A stretch of DNA of 64,000 bases, taken from the NCBI RefSeq assembly GCF_030582395.1, contig NZ_CP104381.1, forward strand, positions 2,418,001-2,482,000. The letters are read 5' to 3'. The translations under genes and the position numbers were made by a program. The stretch is from Ralstonia pickettii. GTDB taxonomy: Bacteria; Pseudomonadota; Gammaproteobacteria; Burkholderiales; Burkholderiaceae. The notes beneath the pieces are model-generated. The model was not told the DNA's origin and made no database searches. It worked only from the letters and a program-made list of their open reading frames with translations. Within the stretch, counting starts at the first letter, position 1. Each line of letters opens with the position of its first letter. Below are positions 1-8,159 of this stretch, piece by piece.

Positions 1-132
1 GGCCACGAAGCAGGCGGCAAACCACGAGACGCCCACGCCCACCAGCACCGCAGACAGCCAAAGCCCCCAGCGCGCCGCGCGCAGCCGGGCTCCGTGCGAC
101 AAGGTTGCAGAGGCGGGCCCAGGCGCCTTCAC
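1..132 (-). CDS. N-terminus of an unidentified membrane protein (partial)
   Basis: A GTG start lies one base from the stop of the SDR gene ahead of it on this strand, so the two are probably co-transcribed. Only 44 residues are visible. A short basic, polar N-terminus is followed by a strongly hydrophobic stretch (about residues 26-44, LWLSAVLVGVGVSWFAA), which looks like a first transmembrane helix with the N-terminus inside. A transporter is likely, but the family cannot be named from this much. The gene runs off the left edge of the window. Confidence 0.5.
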   Translation of the reverse strand, partial: MKAPGPASATLSHGARLRAARWGLWLSAVLVGVGVSWFAACFVA

Positions 133-133
133 G

Positions 134-1201
134 TCAGGCCTCGCTGCTCAGGAAATCCGCCACCGTCGGGTAGCGCAGCGCCACACGCAACTCGCGCGCA
201 AGCCGTGTATTGCGCAGCCGGCGCGATTCGCTCATGAAGGACAGCAGCGCCGGCTCGATCTGCTGGAGGGCCTCCGCACGGGAAATGCGCGGCGGGCGCT
301 GCAAGCCGCGCGCGTCGGCCACGGCGTCAAAGTAATCGCCCATGCGCAGCTCCGATGCGTCGGTGGCATGCACGATGCGCTGCGGTCTCCCCCGGAACAG
401 CGCGGCAATGACCGCGCGCGCCAGGTCATCGGCGTGGATGTGGTTGGTGTAGACATCGTCCTGCGCGCGCAACGCAGGCGTTCCGCGTTCGAGCCGGGCA
501 ACGGGCAGCCGGTCCGCTGCATAGATGCCGGGAATACGCAAAATCGACGTGCGCCAAGCGCCGCCCGCACCGAACCAGCGCACGCGGCGTTCGGCGGCGA
601 CGCGGCGTTGTGCACGGGCGGTGCTCGGTTTCACGGGCCGGGATTCGTCGACCCAGGCACCGCCCGCATCGCCGTAGACGCCGCTGGTGCTGGCATACAC
701 GAACGCGCGTGCTTGGAGGGGGGTTTTCAAGCGGCCAGTGAGGCCACCCGACCTGCGCGCCCGCTCGGGTAAAATGCGTGGTTTTGTAGCGCGGGAATCC
801 GGAGACGGTTGCGCCAGCGTGTGCAGTAGCGCAGCAGTACGCGGATCATCGTCGCCAACAGCAGGCGGCGGTGCCAGATGCAGCACGCGAGGGCTTAAGC
901 CGCGCAGGCGGCGCAACGACGCGGCATCGTCGAGATTGGCGACAATCGGCACGGCACCCGCTTCGCGCAACGCAGCGCGGCCTTCGAGACGCGAGGTGAC
1001 GGCAAAGACGCGAAAACGCGTGCGGAGCAATGTCAGGCAGCGTTGCCCGACATCGCCGCAGCCGACGATCAGCACGCGTGGAAGTCCCAGGCGTGGCGCA
1101 GGTTTGGATGGCCGAGCGACTGACTGATTCATCATCGGCCGTGCTGCCGGATTGACCACCATTGCATGCCCAGACGGGCGACCAGACACTCTTTTCAACA
1201 T
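134..1201 (-). CDS. NAD(P)-dependent SDR family epimerase/dehydratase-like protein
   Basis: This is an extended/atypical short-chain dehydrogenase. The dinucleotide-binding turn GCGDVGQ is at about residues 47-53 after a beta strand (VLIVGC). The active-site-like YASTSGVYGD comes later, as in the YeeZ/NAD-dependent epimerase group, and HADDLARAV is the usual late SDR motif. The substrate cannot be deduced. The longest frame begins at 1201 with a low-complexity, Arg/Pro-rich leader and no clear Shine-Dalgarno. The internal ATGs at 1135/1132 sit about 20 residues before the Rossmann fold and are more family-like. The gene diverges from the flavoprotein gene at 1216, with almost no space between the long start and that gene, which also favours the shorter start. 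Confidence 0.8.
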   Translation of the reverse strand: MLKRVSGRPSGHAMVVNPAARPMMNQSVARPSKPAPRLGLPRVLIVGCGDVGQRCLTLLRTRFRVFAVTSRLEGRAALREAGAVPIVANLDDAASLRRLRGLSPRVLHLAPPPAVGDDDPRTAALLHTLAQPSPDSRATKPRILPERARRSGGLTGRLKTPLQARAFVYASTSGVYGDAGGAWVDESRPVKPSTARAQRRVAAERRVRWFGAGGAWRTSILRIPGIYAADRLPVARLERGTPALRAQDDVYTNHIHADDLARAVIAALFRGRPQRIVHATDASELRMGDYFDAVADARGLQRPPRISRAEALQQIEPALLSFMSESRRLRNTRLARELRVALRYPTVADFLSSEA

Positions 1202-1215
1202 ATTCGGATTGTAGT

Positions 1216-2265
1216 ATGGCTTATCAGATCAACGTGCTGCCCAGCGGCCGCCAGTTCCAGGCCGAAGACGGCGAGACCATCCTTGCAGCGGCGCTGCGCC
1301 AGGGCATCGGCCTGCCATACGGCTGCAAGAACGGCGCGTGCGGCTCGTGCAAGGGCCATGTGCGCGAAGGCTCTGTCGTCCAGGGCAACCACTCGCCCAA
1401 CGCGCTGACCGCCCAGGAGGCCACCGAAGGCCGCGCGCTGTTCTGCTGTGCCACGCCGGCCACCGACGTCACCATCGAAGTGCGCGAAGTGCACGGCGCC
1501 GGCGATGTCCCCATCAAGAAGATCCCGTGCCGCGTCGCGTCGCTGGAAAAGGCCGCGCCGGACGTCACCATCGTCAAGCTGCAACTGCCTGCCACCGAGC
1601 GTATGCAATTTCTGGCCGGGCAGTACGTGGAATTCCTCCTGCGCGACGGCAAGCGCCGTAGCTACTCGATTGCCAACCCGCCGCACGACGACGGCCCGAT
1701 CGAGCTGCACATCCGCCACATGCCGGGCGGCGCCTTTACCGACTACGTATTCGGCGCCAAGGAAGGCGCCCCGGCCATGAAAGAGCGCGACATCCTGCGC
1801 TTCGAGGGCCCGCTGGGCAGCTTCTTCCTGCGTGAAGAATCCGACAAGCCGATCATCCTGCTGGCCTCGGGCACCGGTTTCGCGCCCATCAAGGCCATCG
1901 TCGAGCATGCGCAGTTCATCGGCAGCACGCGGCCGATGACGCTGTACTGGGGCGGGCGTCGCCCGCAAGACCTGTACATGCACGCCAAGGCCGAAGAATG
2001 GGCGCGCACGCTGCCCAACTTCACCTACGTGCCGGTCGTCTCCAACGCCCTGCCGGAAGACGCTTGGACGGGCCGCACCGGCTTCGTGCACCAAGCGGTG
2101 ATGGCCGACCACCCAGATCTGTCGGGTCATGAGGTCTACGCCTGCGGCGCGCCTGTGGTGATCAACTCGGCGCGTACGGACTTCGCCGCCCAATGCGGAA
2201 TGCATCCGGACGCGTTTTTCGCCGATTCCTTCACCTCAGAGGCCGACCTACATCCGGCCGGCTGA
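1216..2265 (+). CDS. CDP-6-deoxy-delta-3,4-glucoseen reductase-like ferredoxin-flavoprotein reductase
   Basis: This is a 349-residue electron-transfer protein with three modules. Residues about 1-90 are a plant-type 2Fe-2S ferredoxin, with cysteines in PYGCKNGACGSCKG and a fourth in LFCCATP. Residues about 100-205 are an FAD-binding barrel with the RSYSIANPP motif. Residues about 215-340 are an NAD(P)-binding domain with GTGFAPIKA and a terminal YACGAP. This is the architecture of AscD/RfbI-type reductases and of phenol hydroxylase reductases. In Burkholderiaceae such stand-alone copies are often annotated as glucoseen reductase without sugar-pathway neighbours, and none are seen here, so the true electron acceptor is unknown. 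The MAYQINV start was chosen because the ferredoxin fold begins there; an in-frame upstream ATG at 1162 would overlap the divergent gene. Confidence 0.88.
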   Translation: MAYQINVLPSGRQFQAEDGETILAAALRQGIGLPYGCKNGACGSCKGHVREGSVVQGNHSPNALTAQEATEGRALFCCATPATDVTIEVREVHGAGDVPIKKIPCRVASLEKAAPDVTIVKLQLPATERMQFLAGQYVEFLLRDGKRRSYSIANPPHDDGPIELHIRHMPGGAFTDYVFGAKEGAPAMKERDILRFEGPLGSFFLREESDKPIILLASGTGFAPIKAIVEHAQFIGSTRPMTLYWGGRRPQDLYMHAKAEEWARTLPNFTYVPVVSNALPEDAWTGRTGFVHQAVMADHPDLSGHEVYACGAPVVINSARTDFAAQCGMHPDAFFADSFTSEADLHPAG

Positions 2266-2300
2266 CGTTGCACAAATCCAAACAGGGTCAAAATTTCGTT

Positions 2301-2329
2301 TTGACTTGACTTGGCATCCGTCTTATTCT
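2301..2329 (+). promoter_or_regulatory. sigma70-type promoter for the argD leader
   Basis: TTGACT at 2301-2306 and TATTCT at 2324-2329 are separated by 17 bases, close to the sigma70 consensus. The expected transcription start at about 2336 is only a couple of bases before the leader ATG at 2338. Confidence 0.6.
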
Positions 2330-2337
2330 TCCGCCTT

Positions 2338-2409
2338 ATGAACCAAGCCCTGCATCTCCGACGCCGCCGCACGTTGCTCCCTCCGGGAAGCCACGCGGCT
2401 GTCTGCTGA
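2338..2409 (+). CDS. Putative arginine-rich leader peptide of argD
   Basis: This is a 23-codon ORF ([20 protein letters not shown], then AVC and stop). Four consecutive arginine codons (CGA CGC CGC CGC, 2359-2370) form residues 8-11. It lies between a good promoter and a strong intrinsic terminator, directly upstream of an arginine-biosynthetic gene. That is the layout of amino-acid attenuation leaders such as trpL or hisL. With a predicted transcription start near 2336 it would be translated nearly leaderless, as reported for some alphaproteobacterial trpL leaders. The promoter, ORF and terminator are visible; the attenuation role is inferred. Expression is unproven, and CG-rich DNA yields Arg codons easily by chance. 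Confidence 0.45.
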   Translation: MNQALHLRRRRTLLPPGSHAAVC

Positions 2410-2442
2410 TTGCATATCGGGTTCACAAGATTCGACGATCAC

Positions 2443-2479
2443 AAGGCCACGGGGCGCCCCCCGTGGCCTTTGTCTTTTT
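2443..2479 (+). terminator. Intrinsic terminator/attenuator upstream of argD
   Basis: Arm 2443-2454 (AAGGCCACGGGG) pairs perfectly over 12 bp with 2459-2470 around a 4-nt loop. It is followed by a U-rich tract ending in five T (2475-2479). It sits 57 bases before the argD ATG, so argD expression from the 2301 promoter must read through it. It could also simply end the upstream flavoprotein transcript. Confidence 0.75.
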
Positions 2480-2536
2480 CCAACGCGCGTTTTTTCGGTT
2501 TTTCATCTTCCTGCCGCCTTTTTCTGGAGCTTTGCC

Positions 2537-3724
2537 ATGGCGTTTGCTGACTACCCCGTCCAGTCCCTGATGTACATCACCAACCGGCCCGAGATCGTCT
2601 TCACCGAAGGCAAGGGCTCGTGGCTGACGGACCACAACGGCAAGCGCTACCTGGACTTCGTACAAGGCTGGGCCGTCAACTGCCTCGGCCACTCCAACGA
2701 CGGCATGATCGAAGCGCTGAACGCGCAGGCCCGTAAGCTGATCAACCCGAGCCCGGCGTTCTACAACGAGCCGATGGCCAAGCTGGCCGGCCTGCTGACG
2801 GCGCACAGCTGCTTCGACAAGGTGTTCTTCGCCAACAGCGGCGCCGAAGCCAACGAAGGCGCCATCAAGCTGGCCCGCAAGTGGGGCAAGAAGCATAAGA
2901 ACGGCGCGTTCCAGATCATCACGTTCGACCACAGCTTCCACGGCCGCACGCTCGCCACCATGAGCGCATCGGGCAAGGCCGGCTGGGACACCATCTTCGC
3001 GCCGCAGGTGCCGGGCTTCCCGAAAGCCATCCTGAACGACATCGCGTCGGTGGAAGCGCTCATCACCGACGAGACTGTCGGCGTGATGCTTGAGCCCGTG
3101 CAAGGCGAAGGCGGCGTGCTGCCGGCCACGCCCGAGTTCATGCAGCAGCTGCGCGCGCTGACCAAGAAGCACAAGATCCTGTTGATCGTTGATGAAGTGC
3201 AGGCCGGTTGCGGCCGCTGCGGCACGCTCTTCGCCTACCAGCTCTCGAACATCGAGCCGGACATCATGACGCTCGGCAAAGGCATCGGCGGTGGCGTGCC
3301 CCTCTCGGCCCTGCTGTGCACGGATGAAGTCGCCAGCTTCGAGGCCGGCGACCAGGGCGGCACCTACAACGGCAACCCGCTGATGACGGCCGTCGGCTGC
3401 TCGGTGATCGAGCAACTGCTGGCGCCGGGCTTCCTGGCGGGCGTGCAGGAACGCGGCACCTATCTGCGCACGCAACTGCTCAAGCTGAGCGACGAGTTTG
3501 GCCTGGCCGGCGAGCGCGGTAACGGCCTGCTGCGCGCGCTGCTGCTCGGCAAGGACATCGGCGGCCAACTGGTCGAGGCCGCTCGCGAGATGAACCCGAC
3601 GGGCCTGCTGCTGAATGCTCCGCGCCCGAACATCCTGCGCTTCATGCCTGCGCTCAACGTGACGCCCGAAGAGATCGACACGATGATCGGCATGCTGCGC
3701 ACGTTGCTGAAGGCGCACGCCTAA
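2537..3724 (+). CDS. argD: Acetylornithine aminotransferase
   Basis: This is a 395-residue class-III PLP aminotransferase that converts N-acetylglutamate semialdehyde to N-acetylornithine in arginine synthesis (and can act on succinyl-diaminopimelate in lysine synthesis). Visible family motifs are [17 protein letters not shown] (PLP phosphate binding), DHSFHGRT, the VDEVQ aspartate that holds the pyridine nitrogen, and the PLP-lysine in [11 protein letters not shown]. Length matches bacterial ArgD (about 400). The ATG follows CTGGAGCTTTGCC, whose GGAG is a good Shine-Dalgarno. The gene stands alone on this strand behind a leader with an Arg-codon run and a terminator. Ornithine or GABA aminotransferase paralogs are less likely, given the strong ArgD-type motifs. 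Confidence 0.93.
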   Translation: MAFADYPVQSLMYITNRPEIVFTEGKGSWLTDHNGKRYLDFVQGWAVNCLGHSNDGMIEALNAQARKLINPSPAFYNEPMAKLAGLLTAHSCFDKVFFANSGAEANEGAIKLARKWGKKHKNGAFQIITFDHSFHGRTLATMSASGKAGWDTIFAPQVPGFPKAILNDIASVEALITDETVGVMLEPVQGEGGVLPATPEFMQQLRALTKKHKILLIVDEVQAGCGRCGTLFAYQLSNIEPDIMTLGKGIGGGVPLSALLCTDEVASFEAGDQGGTYNGNPLMTAVGCSVIEQLLAPGFLAGVQERGTYLRTQLLKLSDEFGLAGERGNGLLRALLLGKDIGGQLVEAAREMNPTGLLLNAPRPNILRFMPALNVTPEEIDTMIGMLRTLLKAHA

Positions 3725-3805
3725 GGCGTACTGCATACCCTGGGGCGGCGCGCAATGCGTCGCCCTGCATCGCCCTATACCCCTGTTCCCACTCCGAGGT
3801 TTGCC

Positions 3806-4282
3806 ATGGCCGTGACGCGAGAAGTGCCGGACACGGGGATCGTGTTGTCCGATGATTCCGCGTGGCTTCCGCTGGACGATATCTACAACTTCCTGTCACA
3901 GGAGACGTTCTGGGCCCGCGGCCTGCCGCGCGATGTGTTCGACCGATCGGTTGCAAATTCGCTCTGCTTCGCCGCTTATCGGCTGAACGGCGATGGCTCA
4001 CATGGGGAGCTTGTTGGTTTTGCGCGCGTCATTACCGATCGGGCGACGTTCGCATACCTGTGCGATGTGTTCGTGCTGCCGGCGATGCGCGGGAAAGGCA
4101 TCTCACACGCTTTGATGGACTTCCTGCGCGAGCACCCCGACCTGCAGACGCTGCGCCGCACAGTGCTCGTAACAACGGGCGCCGACTGGCTTTATCGCAA
4201 ACACGGCTTTGCCGATTTGCAGGAGGGTGTCGGGTTCATGCAATTGCATCGGCCGAATATCTACACGGCGGCTTCTGCCTGA
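3806..4282 (+). CDS. GNAT family N-acetyltransferase
   Basis: This 158-residue protein carries the GNAT fold signature. The beta4/alpha3 acetyl-CoA motif reads CDVFVLPAMRGKGISHALM (Q/RxxGxG/A form, RGKGIS), followed by a late TTGADWLYRKHGF, typical of the small YjaB/ElaA-like acetyltransferases. The substrate is unknown. The start at 3806 (MAVTREV) was chosen over an upstream ATG at 3755 because the extra N-terminus is Pro-rich and a CGAGGT purine stretch precedes 3806. The gene lies 81 bases after argD and may share its transcript, and it ends at a strong two-way terminator. Confidence 0.85.
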   Translation: MAVTREVPDTGIVLSDDSAWLPLDDIYNFLSQETFWARGLPRDVFDRSVANSLCFAAYRLNGDGSHGELVGFARVITDRATFAYLCDVFVLPAMRGKGISHALMDFLREHPDLQTLRRTVLVTTGADWLYRKHGFADLQEGVGFMQLHRPNIYTAASA

Positions 4283-4305
4283 AACGCGGGTCGCGCGCGA
4301 AAGAA

Positions 4306-4329
4306 AAAGCCCCGCAATTGCGGGGCTTT
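4306..4329. terminator. Bidirectional terminator between GNAT gene and livF
   Basis: A perfect 24-base palindrome (AAAGCCCCGCAA and its complement) has A/T runs on both sides. It serves the rightward acetyltransferase gene and the leftward liv operon. Confidence 0.85.
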
Positions 4330-4349
4330 CTCGTGGTGCTTGAGGGTGC

Positions 4350-5066
4350 TTACTCGCCCAGGTAGGCTGCACGCACCTTCGGGTCGTCCAGCATCTGCTT
4401 GGCATCGCCGCTCATGGTGATGAGACCGGAGTCCATCACGTAGCCGCGGTGCGCTGCCTGCAGAGCGAGGCGCGCGTTCTGCTCAACGAGCAGCACGGTC
4501 ACCCCTTGCGCCGAGATGTCGCGCACGACCTCGAAGATCTTTTCCACCATGATCGGAGAAAGACCCATCGACGGCTCGTCCAGCAGCAGCAGCTTCGGTT
4601 GGCTCATCAGCGCACGCGCCATGGCCAGCATCTGCTGCTCGCCGCCCGACATCGTGCCGGCCAGCTGGTTTGCACGTTCCTTCAGGCGCGGGAAGATGCC
4701 GAACATGCGGTCGATGTCGGCCTTGATGTTGGCCTCGTCGTTGCGCGTGAAGGCACCCATCTGCAGGTTCTCGACGATGGTCATGCGCGCGAACACGCCG
4801 CGGCCTTCTGGCACCATCGCCAGACCCTGCTTGAGCAGGTTGTAGCTCGGCACGCCCTTGATGGACTTGCCCAGATACTGCACGTCACCGCCGGCCCAGC
4901 CCTGCAGGCCGGTGATGGCCTTCATGGTGGTCGTCTTGCCGGCGCCGTTGGCACCGATCAGCGTGACCAGCTCACCTTCGCGAATCTCCAGATCCACGCC
5001 CTTGACCGCCTGGATGCCGCCGTATGCGACCTTCAGGCTGTCGATCTTCAACATTACTGGTTTCAT
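4350..5066 (-). CDS. livF: High-affinity branched-chain amino acid ABC transporter, ATPase
   Basis: This is a 238-residue cytoplasmic ATPase, the usual LivF length. It has Walker A GANGAGKTT, the signature MSGGEQQMLAMARAL and Walker B LLLLDEPSMGLSP. The LivF-type tail (YVMDSGLITMSGDA) is present. It pairs with LivG under the LivH/LivM membrane dimer. An AGAGGA ribosome site precedes the start at 5066. It is the last gene of livJ-H-M-G-F, 16 bases after livG. Confidence 0.95.
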   Translation of the reverse strand: MKPVMLKIDSLKVAYGGIQAVKGVDLEIREGELVTLIGANGAGKTTTMKAITGLQGWAGGDVQYLGKSIKGVPSYNLLKQGLAMVPEGRGVFARMTIVENLQMGAFTRNDEANIKADIDRMFGIFPRLKERANQLAGTMSGGEQQMLAMARALMSQPKLLLLDEPSMGLSPIMVEKIFEVVRDISAQGVTVLLVEQNARLALQAAHRGYVMDSGLITMSGDAKQMLDDPKVRAAYLGE

Positions 5067-5082
5067 ATTCCGTTCCTCTGCG

Positions 5083-5859
5083 TCAGTGCGCTGACGCGCC
5101 GAGGTAGGCCTCGATCACGGCCGGGTTGCTTTGCACTTCATGTGGCAGGCCTTGTGCGATCACCTTGCCGTAATCCAGCACGGTCAGGCGGTTGCACAGG
5201 CCCATCACCAGCTTCACATCGTGCTCGATCAGCAGGATGGTCTTGCCGTCGGAACGGATCTTGTCGAGCAGGCCGCGGAGTTCCACCTTCTCCGTGGCGT
5301 TCATGCCGGCGGCCGGCTCGTCCAGGGCCAGCAGCTTGGGCTGCGTGGCCAGGGCACGGGCGATTTCCAGACGACGCTGGTGGCCATACGACAGGTTGCG
5401 CGCCGTGTAATTGGCGTACTTGCCGATGCCGACATAGTCCAGCAGGTCATGCGCCCAGTCTTCGATCGACTGCTCTTCCTCGCGTGCCGCCTTGGTGCGG
5501 AACACCGCGCCGATCAGGCCCGCCTTGGTGCGCACGTGGCGGCCCACCATGACGTTTTCCGCCGCGGTCATGTCGCCAAACAGGCGGATGTTCTGGAACG
5601 TGCGAGCAATGCCGGCCTTGGCCACTTCGTGCACAGCGGTCGGCTGGTAGGGCGTGCCGCCCAGCACAAACTCGCCTGCGTCAGGCGTGTACAGGCCCGT
5701 GATGACGTTGAAGAACGTAGTCTTGCCGGCGCCGTTCGGGCCAATCAGACCGTAGATTTCGCCTTCGCGAATTTCCAGGCTCACATCGGACAGCGCTTGC
5801 AGGCCGCCGAAACGCTTCTGGACTCCTCGAATCGAGAGGAGGACGTTGTTGTTGCTCAT
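5083..5859 (-). CDS. livG: High-affinity branched-chain amino acid ABC transporter, ATPase
   Basis: This is a 258-residue ATPase subunit with Walker A GPNGAGKTT, signature LSYGHQRRLEIARAL and Walker B LLALDEPAAGMN. The insert around EQSIEDWAHDLLDYVG distinguishes LivG from LivF. The start MSNNNVLLS at 5859 was chosen because GGAGG lies 9 bases before it; a longer frame reaching 5892 would overlap livM and lacks homology-like sequence. It sits in the liv operon between livM and livF. Confidence 0.95.
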   Translation of the reverse strand: MSNNNVLLSIRGVQKRFGGLQALSDVSLEIREGEIYGLIGPNGAGKTTFFNVITGLYTPDAGEFVLGGTPYQPTAVHEVAKAGIARTFQNIRLFGDMTAAENVMVGRHVRTKAGLIGAVFRTKAAREEEQSIEDWAHDLLDYVGIGKYANYTARNLSYGHQRRLEIARALATQPKLLALDEPAAGMNATEKVELRGLLDKIRSDGKTILLIEHDVKLVMGLCNRLTVLDYGKVIAQGLPHEVQSNPAVIEAYLGASAH

Positions 5860-5872
5860 GTGCGTGCCTCCT

Positions 5873-7000
5873 TCAGATACGGGACAGTCCACCAGCCCGC
5901 TGCTTTTGCGGACGGTCTTCCTTGCGCGGCGAGGGCCACAGGCCCGCAGGGCGATACAGCATCACCACCACCATCGCCAGGCCGAACAGCAGCTGACGAA
6001 GCACTTCCGCTTCCACGATCACATGGCCAAACAGCTTGTTCTGCACCGGCTCGGCCAGCGCACGCAGCAACTCCTGGAAGCCGACCAGTAGAATGCCGCC
6101 CAGGATCACGCCCGGGATATGGCCCATACCGCCCAGCACCACGATCGCCAGGATGTAGATCGACTCCCACAGCACGAACGATTCCGGCGACACGAAGCCC
6201 TGGAACGAGGCGAACATCGCACCCGACACACCACCGAACGACGCACCCATCGCAAAGGCCAGGAGCTTGATGTTGCGGGTGTTGATGCCCATCGCCTTGG
6301 CGGCGATTTCATCTTCACGCAGCGCAACCCATGCGCGACCGATACGCGAGTTCTGCAACCGCAGGCACACGATGATGATGATCGCCGCCAGGATCACGAA
6401 CAGGTAGTAGTACATGTAGACCGAGTCGAAGCGGATGCCGAAGAAATCGTGGCGCTTCGAGAAGTCGAAACCGAAGATCTTGACCGGCTCGATCAGGTTG
6501 ATGCCCTTCGGACCGTTGGTGATGTTCACCGGTCGGTCGAGGTTGTTCATGAAGATACGGATGATTTCACCAAAGCCCAGCGTCACGATGGCGAGGTAGT
6601 CACCGCGCAGCTTCAGCACCGGCGTGCCCAGCAGAATGCCGAACAGCGCCGCCAGCCCGGCACCTAGCGGAATCACCCACCAGACGATGAGGTGCAGCCC
6701 ATTGGGGAACAGGTTGTGGATCCACTCGAACTGGTTGGTCAGGTGCGGCGAACCCAGCAACGCCATCATGTAGGCACCCACCGCGTAGAACGCGATGTAG
6801 CCCAAGTCGAGCAGGCCGGCAAAGCCCACCACGATATTCAGGCCCAGGGCCAGCATGATGTACAGCAGTGCGAAGTCCAGCACGCGCACCCAGTAGTTGC
6901 CACCTGCGGCTCCCACGATGAACGGCGCGAAGATCGCAAGGATCAGGAAGCCGTACAGCGCGGCGCGCGTCTTCATCGGCGCTTTGAAATTTTCTGTCAT
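5873..7000 (-). CDS. livM: Branched-chain amino acid ABC transporter permease LivM
   Basis: This is a 375-residue polytopic inner-membrane protein. Family motifs include NIVVGFAGLLDLGYIAFYAVGAY near the N-terminal third, the cytoplasmic EAA-like loop VALREDEIAAKAMGIN, and GGMGHIPGVILGG near the C-terminus. The start MTENFKAP at 7000 follows GGGGAG at a normal distance. It pairs with LivH, and 13 bases separate it from livH upstream. Confidence 0.94.
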   Translation of the reverse strand: MTENFKAPMKTRAALYGFLILAIFAPFIVGAAGGNYWVRVLDFALLYIMLALGLNIVVGFAGLLDLGYIAFYAVGAYMMALLGSPHLTNQFEWIHNLFPNGLHLIVWWVIPLGAGLAALFGILLGTPVLKLRGDYLAIVTLGFGEIIRIFMNNLDRPVNITNGPKGINLIEPVKIFGFDFSKRHDFFGIRFDSVYMYYYLFVILAAIIIIVCLRLQNSRIGRAWVALREDEIAAKAMGINTRNIKLLAFAMGASFGGVSGAMFASFQGFVSPESFVLWESIYILAIVVLGGMGHIPGVILGGILLVGFQELLRALAEPVQNKLFGHVIVEAEVLRQLLFGLAMVVVMLYRPAGLWPSPRKEDRPQKQRAGGLSRI

Positions 7001-7013
7001 GGCGCTCCCCTTC

Positions 7014-7949
7014 TTATGCGCGGTCCGCAACGCGTTCGCCCATGATGCCGGACGGGCGGAACAGCAGCACGCCAATCAGCACGATGAATGCGAACACATC
7101 CTGGTAGTTCGAACCGAACACACCGCCAGTCAGATCGCCGATGTAACCGGCACCCAGTGCTTCGATCAGGCCCAGCAGCATGCCGCCGACCATGGCGCCG
7201 GCCAGGTTGCCGATGCCGCCCAGCACCGCGGCGGTAAACGCCTTCAGGCCGGGGATGAAGCCCATGTAGAAGTGGGCGTTGCCGTAGTTGGTCGCCATCA
7301 TTACGCCGGCAACCGCAGCCATGGCCGCACCGATCATGAAGGTGGCGGAGATCACGAAGTTCGGGTTGACGCCCATCAGGCCGGCCACACGCTGGTTCTC
7401 GGCGGTCGCACGCATTGCGCGGCCGAGCTTGGTGCGGTTGACCAGCAGGATCAGGCCGACCATCACCAGGATCGACACCAAGATGATGACGATTTCCTTG
7501 CCCGTGATGGTCGCGCCCGTGGAGCCGATATCAATCGGGTTCGAGGGCAGCAGTTGCGGGAAGGTCAGCGGGTTGCGCGACCAGATCATCATCGCCAGCG
7601 TCTGCAGCACGATCGACACGCCGATCGCCGTGATCAGCGGCGCCAGGCGCGGCGCGTTGCGCAGCGGCCGGTAGGCGACACGTTCGATGGTGTACGCCAC
7701 GATGGCGCAGACCGGCATCGCAAACAGCAAGGCGAACACCAGCGTGAGCCAGTCAGGCAGATTGGGGAAATATTTCTGGAGGAAGTTGATGGCAGTCAGG
7801 GCAGACATTGCACCGACCATCAGAACATCGCCGTGGGCGAAGTTGATGATGCCGAGAATACCGTAGACCATGGTGTAGCCAAGTGCGATCAGCGCGTAAA
7901 TGCTGCCGAGCACCAGACCGTTCACGATCTGCTGGATAAAGATATCCAT
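7014..7949 (-). CDS. livH: Branched-chain amino acid ABC transporter permease LivH
   Basis: This is a 311-residue polytopic permease. It opens with MDIFIQQIVNGLVLGSIYAL, the near-universal LivH N-terminus, then LGYTMVYGILGIINFAHGD. It has the cytoplasmic loop RAMRATAENQRVAGLMGVN and the GGIGNLAGAMVGG motif. AGGAGC lies upstream of the 7949 start. A longer frame to 8114 exists, but its extra 55 residues are unlike the family and cross the terminator downstream of livJ. Confidence 0.95.
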   Translation of the reverse strand: MDIFIQQIVNGLVLGSIYALIALGYTMVYGILGIINFAHGDVLMVGAMSALTAINFLQKYFPNLPDWLTLVFALLFAMPVCAIVAYTIERVAYRPLRNAPRLAPLITAIGVSIVLQTLAMMIWSRNPLTFPQLLPSNPIDIGSTGATITGKEIVIILVSILVMVGLILLVNRTKLGRAMRATAENQRVAGLMGVNPNFVISATFMIGAAMAAVAGVMMATNYGNAHFYMGFIPGLKAFTAAVLGGIGNLAGAMVGGMLLGLIEALGAGYIGDLTGGVFGSNYQDVFAFIVLIGVLLFRPSGIMGERVADRA

Positions 7950-8104
7950 GAGAACAGCTCCTGCTATGCCTTGCTTTGTTGTAGGCGACGGGATGACGTG
8001 CCCGCAAGGTATGCGATCAATCGGATGGGTAAGGTGAGGTTGCTGGTAAGCGGCCTGCCGAACGCGCCCATGGTGAGGGCCTTGTGTAACTGGCGAGGCT
8101 ATAA

Positions 8105-8140
8105 AAAACGGCACCGCTAGGGTAGGCGCGGTGCCGTTTT
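8105..8140 (-). terminator. Terminator/attenuator between livJ and livH
   Basis: An inverted repeat AAAACGGCACCGC / GCGGTGCCGTTTT flanks a 10-base loop, with U-rich ends in both orientations. It lies 20 bases after the livJ stop and 155 bases before livH. It probably trims most transcripts after the abundant binding protein, so that less permease and ATPase is made. Confidence 0.75.
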
Positions 8141-8159
8141 CAGGGCGGTAGCCCTTCGA

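Noticed and set aside
2423..3736. Open frame of 437 codons opposite argD
   Set aside because: It is the antisense shadow of argD and would cross the terminator.
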